Shown one piece after another: positions 26,485 through 35,144 of a stretch of 38,066 nt of DNA. A program made the translations under genes and the position numbers. Under the pieces are notes generated by a model. It saw nothing but the letters and a program-made list of their open reading frames with translations. It did no database searches and had not been told where the DNA came from. Source of the stretch: an uncultured Bacteroidales bacterium (GTDB taxonomy: Bacteria > Bacteroidota > Bacteroidia > Bacteroidales > CAIXZF01). Position 1 is the first letter of the stretch; each line of letters opens with the position of its first letter. The stretch is taken from positions 1-38,066 of the forward strand of contig CAIXZF010000021.1 of assembly GCA_903923925.1 (NCBI GenBank), read 5' to 3'.

Positions 26485-28563
26485 ATGAAACATTTTTTAT
26501 ATTTTATTTCAGGCATTTTATTTTCATGTTCTTTTGTAAACCAAGCAAGGGCACAATTTCCAAATGACTTTGGCGTAGTTGCACTCATAAACCCGGTGAG
26601 TGGCTGTAACCTTTCAATTGCTACTGTCACAATTCGAATCGGCAATTTCGGAACCAGCCCACAAGGCTATTCTCCGGTAAGCTACAGTGTTAACGGCGGC
26701 ATGGTGGTTACTGAAATATGTCCTATAACATTGCCTCCGGGATGTACCCTGGATTATACATTTGCGCAACCTGCATATATTAGTGCACCAGGAATCTATA
26801 TTTTTGTAGTTACACTAGGGCCTGACAACAACAATGCAAATAATACCATGCAGTTTACTGTTCAAAATGGCCAGTACATCACAAGTTTCCCCTATTTCGA
26901 GAAATTTGAAGGATTTGCCTGCTGGACAAGCGGGGGATTGGCCTCCATTGATAATTGGGAACTTGGAACACCTTCGCAGAATTCTTTGAACGGAGCTCAC
27001 AGCGGCACAATGTGCTGGATGACAGACCTTAACTCAAACTATACGAATAACACAAATTGTTATCTTGAATCGCCTGGTTTTGATTTCACAAACCTTGCTG
27101 AGCCTACGCTCAGCGTATGGTTAAACATTAAAACGCAGGAAGATCTGGATGCTATGATTCTTGAGTCTTCTGAAAACGGAGGTCCCTGGATTCCGCTTAT
27201 TGCCGACTCCGGGTTTTACAACAACAATTCAGTACTCGGATACTTCGGACCACCGAAATGGAGTGGGAACAGCATTGGATGGAGACATTATAAAACCTCC
27301 CTCAGCTATCTGGCCGGGAAGGCAAATCTGAGATTCCGTTTTAATTTTGCTTCAGACGGCACAATAAATGACGAAGGAATAGCTATAGACGATTTCTCCA
27401 TCAACGACAAAGGTCCAGATCTCTTGTTAAAGCGTATTCTTGAGCCCTTGGGCAATTGCGGATCAAACCCTCTGCCTGTTAAAATAAGCGTGCAAAATGT
27501 TGGCTCACTTCCTTCAAACGGCTTTATTGCAAGAATGAAAACCGATAATCTCCCATATACGTATGACACAATTCAGGACACCTTAATTCCGGGACAGGAA
27601 AAGGATTTTACCTTAAGCAACCTTGCCAATGTATTTATGTCTGGGCCTCATAATCTTTTGGTAGCCGTTAAAGATTCAAATGATTTTAACACTACAAATG
27701 ATTCCCTGATTTCGCTTATTTTTTCTGTAGATCCTATGCCATTACCGCCAGTACTTTTTGATTTTGAGAATCCAGGTTTTACACAGTTTCTTGGTATTAG
27801 TCATGGTACGCAGGCGGCAGCATCCGTTGAAGTGGGTTTAGGCGTAAACGGCACGTATGCAATCGTGTTAACAGGAGGAGATGCAGATACATGGCCGGCA
27901 GGCAGCGGGAACAGCACCACCTACGAACAGGCATTTGCCTATCAGGACCATATTTCAACCTTATATACCTGCGATGTTTCTTTAGCAGGCATGAATACCT
28001 GGGCATTTTATTTCGATCTGAAACAAACTTTCAGTGGAGGACCAAAAACCTCATGGCTGCGTGTTGTTAAAGATGATACAATTACGTTGCCGGAGATGTT
28101 TACAAGCGACACAGCCCTAAATCCAACAACTGCCACGAATGACCCGTTTTTACCCAGGTATTACATGCTTTCGGGTTTTCAGCCGGTGTTCCATTTAAAA
28201 ATACAGGCTTCGAACAGGCTAAATTCCGCCAATTCGCCAAACCTGATCGGTGACAAATCCATTATCGACAATATTCAGATCCATTTCTTTGAAGGGATAA
28301 AAGATTCAAGGGAGTTATCAGTTCTGATTTATCCGAACCCGGCAGCTGATTTTTTGAATGTTCAATTGTCGAAAAGTATTGATCGGGCTGTTGCTGAAGT
28401 CAGAAATATGCAGGGGCAACTCCTTTTAAGCACTCTGATTAATGGAAAACAAAAATTCAGTCTTGATCTGAAATCCTTGCCTGATGGGGTTTATACATTG
28501 CTGATAAAGAATAATGATTTCATCCAGACATTAAAATTTATCCGTACCGGGCAGAACCGCTAA
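26485..28563 (+). CDS. T9SS-exported protein, short array member C
   Basis: The ATG at 26485 gives MKHFLYFISGILFSC and a signal peptide ending ARAQ; the mature protein follows at residue 25 (692 aa in total). Domains are CARDB-like (25-130), a sandwich module (134-308, ending DEGIAIDDFSI), CARDB-like (309-416), a second sandwich module (420-604) and a type A sorting domain (615-690: VLIYPNPAADFL, VRNMQGQLL, LPDGVYTLLI). It matches B from about residue 1245 to its end and lacks the LTD and MAM-like modules. The new signal peptide suggests it is functional, not a fragment. Confidence 0.88.
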   Translation: MKHFLYFISGILFSCSFVNQARAQFPNDFGVVALINPVSGCNLSIATVTIRIGNFGTSPQGYSPVSYSVNGGMVVTEICPITLPPGCTLDYTFAQPAYISAPGIYIFVVTLGPDNNNANNTMQFTVQNGQYITSFPYFEKFEGFACWTSGGLASIDNWELGTPSQNSLNGAHSGTMCWMTDLNSNYTNNTNCYLESPGFDFTNLAEPTLSVWLNIKTQEDLDAMILESSENGGPWIPLIADSGFYNNNSVLGYFGPPKWSGNSIGWRHYKTSLSYLAGKANLRFRFNFASDGTINDEGIAIDDFSINDKGPDLLLKRILEPLGNCGSNPLPVKISVQNVGSLPSNGFIARMKTDNLPYTYDTIQDTLIPGQEKDFTLSNLANVFMSGPHNLLVAVKDSNDFNTTNDSLISLIFSVDPMPLPPVLFDFENPGFTQFLGISHGTQAAASVEVGLGVNGTYAIVLTGGDADTWPAGSGNSTTYEQAFAYQDHISTLYTCDVSLAGMNTWAFYFDLKQTFSGGPKTSWLRVVKDDTITLPEMFTSDTALNPTTATNDPFLPRYYMLSGFQPVFHLKIQASNRLNSANSPNLIGDKSIIDNIQIHFFEGIKDSRELSVLIYPNPAADFLNVQLSKSIDRAVAEVRNMQGQLLLSTLINGKQKFSLDLKSLPDGVYTLLIKNNDFIQTLKFIRTGQNR

Positions 28564-28565
28564 TA

Positions 28566-28580
28566 CCACGCAGCGTGTGG
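28566..28580. terminator. Short hairpin between convergent genes
   Basis: CCACGC, triloop AGC and GTGTGG form a 6-bp stem with one G-U pair, two bases after the protein C stop codon and before the convergent zinc-ribbon gene. No T-run follows, so the terminator call is weak. Confidence 0.3.
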
Positions 28581-28612
28581 CATGTATGTATCGATTGTGA
28601 AGCAGGCAGATT

Positions 28613-29485
28613 TTACCACTCCATGCTGTCTTCGAGTTTGATATTCTGCATATCTTCCTCGCTTACACCATGCCAGCGGCAACCCTTCTTGGTGCAGATA
28701 TAAAAATCGATGAGTTTTGTTCTGGCTCCTACGTTGATGCGGGCAGCTTTGGAACCGCATTTCTCACATTGTTTATCTGTTGGGATCAAACTATTATCAC
28801 AATGCCAGCACATAATGTCTTCAACTGGCTGTTCCTCAGGAAGAAAAATGGTTGATTTGGTAGAAAAAACATTAAGAAACGGACTTAACATTAACAAACC
28901 AATATCACCTTTTCTAATCTTAAGCTTAAGTAAATCATTCTCTATCAGGCTTTTGTGACAATGCGGACAATATGAATGCAGAAAAGCACCCGATTCAATA
29001 ATCTCTTTCCGTTCATCAACAGGATCGGGAACAACAGCTTCGGGAACGTTCTGATTTCTGTTATCCCTGGAATTCTGAGAATCCTCATACCCATATTCTT
29101 CGTACAAACGTTGCATTGCAGTTGTAAGATCCTCAAATTCAACAAAATGGTTTTTACACGAACTTCTGGAACAAATACTGACTTTCCCACCCATATCAAG
29201 GTAAAAAGGAACCATTGGTGCACCGCACGACAGGCATTCTTCCTTAGAGGTTATTTCCTTATTGCAACTTCTGCATGTAAATTTCGCCAGATGGCCAACT
29301 GGTAAATCAATATTGCAATTAAAATTAAAGCTGCCATAAATGGATGACAAAGCTATTGAACCTTTTTTACCGTCCATTTCGATATTGAGATGGATACTAG
29401 GTTTGTTATCAATAAGTTTCTCTTTATCCATGAGCGAATTCGTGCACATCGGACATTTAACATAGAGAGAAATAAAATCGTACAT
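28613..29485 (-). CDS. Duplicated zinc-ribbon protein of unknown function
   Basis: The 290-aa protein has no signal peptide. The same Cys pattern occurs twice. N half: C11-x2-C14, C71-x2-C74, C84-x2-C87, C105-x4-C110, H113. C half: C173-x2-C176, C226-x2-C229, C240-x2-C243, C264-x4-C269, H272. A polar linker (about 130-165, rich in Asn, Asp and Arg) joins the halves. This is an internal duplication of a zinc-binding unit of about 120 residues. The gene follows the ATP-grasp/receiver gene on the same strand with a 98-bp gap, so the two may be co-transcribed, although a TATTTTTG -7 box (29558-29551) without a good -33 could give it its own start. No specific function is recognised. Confidence 0.8.
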   Translation of the reverse strand: MYDFISLYVKCPMCTNSLMDKEKLIDNKPSIHLNIEMDGKKGSIALSSIYGSFNFNCNIDLPVGHLAKFTCRSCNKEITSKEECLSCGAPMVPFYLDMGGKVSICSRSSCKNHFVEFEDLTTAMQRLYEEYGYEDSQNSRDNRNQNVPEAVVPDPVDERKEIIESGAFLHSYCPHCHKSLIENDLLKLKIRKGDIGLLMLSPFLNVFSTKSTIFLPEEQPVEDIMCWHCDNSLIPTDKQCEKCGSKAARINVGARTKLIDFYICTKKGCRWHGVSEEDMQNIKLEDSMEW

Positions 29486-29550
29486 GGCTATATTTTATAG
29501 ATTAAACATTACAATAATACTACAATTCGGCTGGGATAACAATACCCTTG

Positions 29551-29558
29551 CAAAAATA
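29551..29558 (-). promoter_or_regulatory. Possible -7 box of the zinc-ribbon gene
   Basis: On the minus strand this reads TATTTTTG, an exact -7 match, 65 bases upstream of the ATG at 29485. No TTG lies at the right distance upstream, so it is weaker than the other promoters called here. Confidence 0.3.
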
Positions 29559-29583
29559 TTTAAAAAATACTGTCGCATCAGTA

Positions 29584-32500
29584 TCATGGCTTATATGTGA
29601 TTACCGAAATCCGCTTCTTTCCGTCCATTCTCACGGTAACAGAATTTTGAAACCTCACATGCCTGAAATACTTCGTTGCCTCAACAAGTTCCTGGTTTGC
29701 AAACACTTCCCAGCCTATTTTATTGTTAGCCAGTTCCTGCTGCACGCTTAAATAGCCAACATTCATAGAAGTTACATTGTGAAAAAAGTGTGATCCTGAA
29801 GAAGCATCAAGTGGGAAATCCTCCAAACTTGTTTCCACAATTACCTTTGCGCTCGAAATCTGCGGCCAGTTTACCGGTATTCCGATCCAGCGATCGCGGG
29901 TTCCCCATCTTCCAGGACCAATTAAAACATAGTTATCGCCAAGTTTATTCATTTTTGCATTCAGATATTCGATTTCCTTTGCCATTTCCTCAGTTTTCGA
30001 CTTATCAAACGTGGACGGATCAACGTAAATCAGGTCTTTTATGCCCTCAATTATCCCGTTGCCCATACCCCGCTCTGAGTAAAGAATGATTTCTTTTTTG
30101 TCAATTTCATTCATGTCGATCTCGTAATCCTGAGCATTGCCGATAAGGGGTTTAATCTGAAGCAGATAGAACGACGACTTGTAATTCTTGTCCTTGGTAA
30201 GATCAACAGCAAATTCAATTTCAACGGGGCAACCCATAGCCTCTTTAACCACGTCTAAAACGGTTTCTATGGTCTTTGCAAGTGGTATATAATTGTATTT
30301 CAGGATATTTGCAAAATTAATGATCCTGGGACCTGGGTGTGTAATTCCAGGAACAATGCGTTGGTTTTCAAGATCATAAACCGAGGCAAGGTGGCGCAGA
30401 TTTCCATGTTTTTCGGCAACTTCAATATCCAGCTGAACCAGTCCGGCCATATCGCCTTCCATCAGGTTAATATCCTTCTTTGCAAGATCAACGGCAATAA
30501 AATCAACCTGGGAATTCTTGTACTGATCCTTAGAAGAATTGATATCAAGTGTTGGATATTTAGGTGAAAAACGATATGCTTTATCGCCTTCCACAACATA
30601 CTTTCCAAGACCGAGAGCTGAAACAGCAAAGCCTTCTTCCGGTTTCATGTGGGCAAATGGATAATAATTATGCGACTGAGCAACACCGCTTATATGCGGA
30701 TAATAATAATCCTCATACTTATTCCCTACAACCTCCTGAATTACAACCGCCATTTTCTCTTCCTCCACCTTATAATGGATAGCTTCAATGTATCCTTTTG
30801 CCATCTTTGAGAAGATAGAAGCATACACAAGTTTAATAGCATCCATGGTCTGCTGCAAACGCACGTTCGGATCCGGATGATTGTTAGGGAGAATATAGGT
30901 TTCAAAAATACCGGCGAAAGGTTGCATCAAGGAATCCTCAAACAAGCCTGAAGACCTGATTGCCAACGGATTATGAATAACCTTTAAAATAGCTTTAAGC
31001 TTTTTAATCAATCCATCAGTTAGTTTTCCTTCAATAAATAATTTCTTGATTTCTTCATAATCCTCTTCGGCATACACCTTTTCCATCAGCTTATTCCGTT
31101 CAAGAAAATAATCGAATTCATCGGCACCAATTATAGATGTTTTTGGTGCAACGATGTTAATATCAGGAACATGCTTACTAAAATCAAAATTATAGATGAG
31201 GTCGTTTATGAAAGCCAAACCTCTTCCTTTGCCACCCAGAGAACCTGACGACAGGCTCAGAATATTACTAGGATCTTCGATAGCAGATTCTTCAAAAGGA
31301 ATTACTTTCCCTTTATTCTGCTCGTTTCTAAAGTTTTTAATGATTTCAATGAGGTGATTCCGGATATGATCGGGTGAATCAAAATCGCTCACCTGTTCAG
31401 GGTTGAGAATTTTAGCTGCCTGGATTTCGCCTCTTGCCATCAGCCACAGCGAGAAATGGTTTCGCTTTGAATGATAAAGCAGGCTCTCGTCGGGAATCGT
31501 ACGCAGGTGGTTCTCAAATTCTTTAAGCGAACGGGCGGTTGCAATCTGATTGCCCTGAAGATCGCGGTAAATAAAATTTCCAAAACCAAGGTAATGCGTA
31601 ATAAAACTCCTGAAATCCTGAATGAGGCTTTCAGAGTTTTTGTCAATAAAACTAGCCCTTAAAGCATAGGCTTTTGCAGCATTATCTTTTTCTGACGACT
31701 GTATCATTATCGGCAGATCCTTAAAAGCCGAGCGTGCATATTGTACAAAACGGGTTCCGGCATAATCATCCAGTTTTCCGGCTCTGCTGAATTTCATATC
31801 CGTAATCAGGCAAAGCATGTAATCCTTGTACTTGTCGAAAATATTAACAGCTTCCTCATAATTGGTAGCCATCAGTATCTTTGGCCTGGCTCTGAGTCTG
31901 AGAATCTTGTACAATTCATCTGTACTCACATCTTCCAGAATTCGCTTGGTTTGTTCGAGTACAATATTATAAAGCATGGGCAGATAGCGGGAATAGAATT
32001 CCGGAGAATCCTCCACAAGCAATATCACCCTTACAAGACCAACCTTTGTATCATTTTCAACATTAATCTTGTCTTCAACATGTTTTATCATGGCAAAGAA
32101 AATGCGTGAATCGCCATTCCACACAAATGCTTTGTCAACATACTTGAATTTTTCTGCTTTTTCACTCAGCAGAGAAACATCGCTATTATTGTTAAGTAAC
32201 AGGAAGATAGGAATATATGGATATTCCAGTTTAATTTTACTGGAGATTTCGGCAGGTGTATTTTTATCCACCCCCATCATTACAATTACAAGGTCGAAAT
32301 GCTTTGATTTCAACTCCTCATTTGCCTCTTCGAAGCTGGAGGCACCCGTAATCCTGGGAATAGAGGTGAGACTTAAAGCAGAGTATTCGCCAAGAACGTA
32401 TTCCGAAAAGCGGCCATCTTTTTCAATGCTATAGGCATCGTATAGGTTTGCAACAAGCAAAATCTCTTTAACCTTAAATAACATGAGATCGTGATAAACA

Positions 32501-33057
32501 TCGCGATCTACATTATTCTTATTGAGGAACTTACGAAGCAGTTGCCTGCTTTCGCCAACAAGAGTTTTTGTTTCTTTTTTTTGTGAAAAATACAGATCCT
32601 GCTGTCGTGCGCCTGAAATTAAAGCTTTGGCTTTTATACTGTTCAGGTAGCCGGTAAGGATATTGGCGAGGTTATTCAGGAGCTCCCGTTCCTCTATCAT
32701 AAAGGGGCCTTCATCCAGAATAATAAATTCTTTAAGGTAAACAACCTCTAAAACGCCTTTTTTGCCGTCGATTGTCTCAAAAATTTGTTGCTGAACCCAT
32801 TGGGTAGCCAGGAAATTAGCTGTTTTATACTCCTTTTCGTCGTAGCGTATCCTGGCGGCAGTATATTCAGGGTATTGCCAGGCAGGGGGAAGAATACTAC
32901 ATACCTGCTGTAAGGTATCTTCAACAGCTTTCCCTTCTTTAAGGATGCTTGTTGTTCTGTTTATTGCAGAAAGTTCTTTAAGACGTTCACGCCTTTCGAA
33001 TGCGAGCCGGTCATAATCAAGACCGGTCTGAGCTTCATTTGATAGTTTTTCAGTCAT
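29584..33057 (-). CDS. GAF / receiver / PEP-pyruvate-binding (PPDK N-terminal) protein
   Basis: The protein is 1157 aa from ATG 33057 (MTEKLSNEAQ). The frame is open to 33144, but the predicted transcript starts near 33104; ATG 33081 is an alternative. Residues about 25-140 look GAF-like. About 198-330 is a degenerate receiver with Met where the phospho-Asp should be. About 343-490 is a receiver with E349/D350, D420 (LITDMKF), S454/S455 and K473, plus an insertion before the acceptor. From about 600 comes a PPDK/PEP-synthase N-terminal ATP-grasp: GSLGGKGRGLAF (605-616), NPLAIRSSGLFEDS (696-709), QPFAGIFETY (712-721). The swivelling phosphohistidine domain (GGxTSH-type motif) and PEP-binding barrel are absent. 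The phosphoryl acceptor is therefore unknown. Confidence 0.82.
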   Translation of the reverse strand: MTEKLSNEAQTGLDYDRLAFERRERLKELSAINRTTSILKEGKAVEDTLQQVCSILPPAWQYPEYTAARIRYDEKEYKTANFLATQWVQQQIFETIDGKKGVLEVVYLKEFIILDEGPFMIEERELLNNLANILTGYLNSIKAKALISGARQQDLYFSQKKETKTLVGESRQLLRKFLNKNNVDRDVYHDLMLFKVKEILLVANLYDAYSIEKDGRFSEYVLGEYSALSLTSIPRITGASSFEEANEELKSKHFDLVIVMMGVDKNTPAEISSKIKLEYPYIPIFLLLNNNSDVSLLSEKAEKFKYVDKAFVWNGDSRIFFAMIKHVEDKINVENDTKVGLVRVILLVEDSPEFYSRYLPMLYNIVLEQTKRILEDVSTDELYKILRLRARPKILMATNYEEAVNIFDKYKDYMLCLITDMKFSRAGKLDDYAGTRFVQYARSAFKDLPIMIQSSEKDNAAKAYALRASFIDKNSESLIQDFRSFITHYLGFGNFIYRDLQGNQIATARSLKEFENHLRTIPDESLLYHSKRNHFSLWLMARGEIQAAKILNPEQVSDFDSPDHIRNHLIEIIKNFRNEQNKGKVIPFEESAIEDPSNILSLSSGSLGGKGRGLAFINDLIYNFDFSKHVPDINIVAPKTSIIGADEFDYFLERNKLMEKVYAEEDYEEIKKLFIEGKLTDGLIKKLKAILKVIHNPLAIRSSGLFEDSLMQPFAGIFETYILPNNHPDPNVRLQQTMDAIKLVYASIFSKMAKGYIEAIHYKVEEEKMAVVIQEVVGNKYEDYYYPHISGVAQSHNYYPFAHMKPEEGFAVSALGLGKYVVEGDKAYRFSPKYPTLDINSSKDQYKNSQVDFIAVDLAKKDINLMEGDMAGLVQLDIEVAEKHGNLRHLASVYDLENQRIVPGITHPGPRIINFANILKYNYIPLAKTIETVLDVVKEAMGCPVEIEFAVDLTKDKNYKSSFYLLQIKPLIGNAQDYEIDMNEIDKKEIILYSERGMGNGIIEGIKDLIYVDPSTFDKSKTEEMAKEIEYLNAKMNKLGDNYVLIGPGRWGTRDRWIGIPVNWPQISSAKVIVETSLEDFPLDASSGSHFFHNVTSMNVGYLSVQQELANNKIGWEVFANQELVEATKYFRHVRFQNSVTVRMDGKKRISVITYKP

Positions 33058-33110
33058 ATTGGTAGGCACGATAATAATCATGCCTTTTAAGACCCGATTA
33101 TCATGCCGTC

Positions 33111-33144
33111 CAAAAATACATATTTTATGTGAATTCATCAGCAA
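33111..33144 (-). promoter_or_regulatory. Promoter of the ATP-grasp/receiver gene
   Basis: On the minus strand the sequence is TTG (33144-33142), 23 bp, then TATTTTTG (33118-33111). The -7 box is exact and the spacing is at the upper limit. The predicted start near 33104 rules out the longest reading frame (ATG 33144) and supports ATG 33057 or 33081. Confidence 0.5.
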
Positions 33145-34683
<1,539 letters not shown>

Positions 34684-34704
34684 GTTCCGTCGCAGAATTC
34701 GTAG

Positions 34705-34740
34705 AAAGGTGTCTCATCCGTGAGACACCTTTTTTTTTTA
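34705..34740 (+). terminator. Intrinsic terminator of gdhA
   Basis: AGGTGTCTCA (34707-34716), loop TCCG, and TGAGACACCT (34721-34730) form a perfect 10-bp stem (12 bp with the flanking A/T pairs), followed by nine T. It begins 22 bases after the gdhA stop codon. Confidence 0.95.
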
Positions 34741-34755
34741 AAATTCTTCGTCTAT

Positions 34756-35052
34756 TTATCCATTTGAATCATAAATAGATATACTTTCAATCATTCTTAC
34801 AACATAGGGTGAAGCCCCCCAATTCTTATTCCCGATAACACAAACTAATGCGGAATCTTTAGAAATGAACAGCCCTCGGTTATATTCATCAGATTCTTCC
34901 TGCCCTTTTTGCACTGCTCTGAATTTCAATCTACTACAATACTTTATTACCTTGCTGTAGTCGTCACCGATTTTTATCTCTCCCAATCCATTTGAGTGAA
35001 TTTGCATTTCAGAATTGATGTTTCTCTTACTTAATGTGCAACATGAAAACAC
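34756..35052 (-). CDS. Small lipoprotein-like hypothetical protein, start unclear
   Basis: The only canonical start is GTG at 35052, giving 97 aa that begin MFSCCTLSK. Codons immediately upstream in the same frame read IIANIFLVLFYILVFSC, an excellent lipoprotein signal peptide. That stretch has no ATG, GTG or TTG before the in-frame stop at 35109-35107; only ATA or ATT codons are available. Either a non-canonical start is used, the start was lost by mutation, or there is a sequencing error. The mature part (LGEIKIGDDYSKVIKYC and onward) is not recognised. It lies 92 bp downstream of the third hybrid kinase on the same strand. Confidence 0.5.
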   Translation of the reverse strand: MFSCCTLSKRNINSEMQIHSNGLGEIKIGDDYSKVIKYCSRLKFRAVQKGQEESDEYNRGLFISKDSALVCVIGNKNWGASPYVVRMIESISIYDSNG

Positions 35053-35144
35053 AAGAATGTAAAAGAGAACAAGAAATATATTGGCGATTATTGCTTTGTA
35101 ACAATTTTAATCAATCAAGCCCCGACAGGCTTGGCGGTGCGGAA

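Noticed and set aside
33058-33144. N-terminal extension of the ATP-grasp protein from ATG 33144
   Set aside because: The predicted promoter -7 box lies at 33118-33111, so the transcript would start downstream of that ATG.
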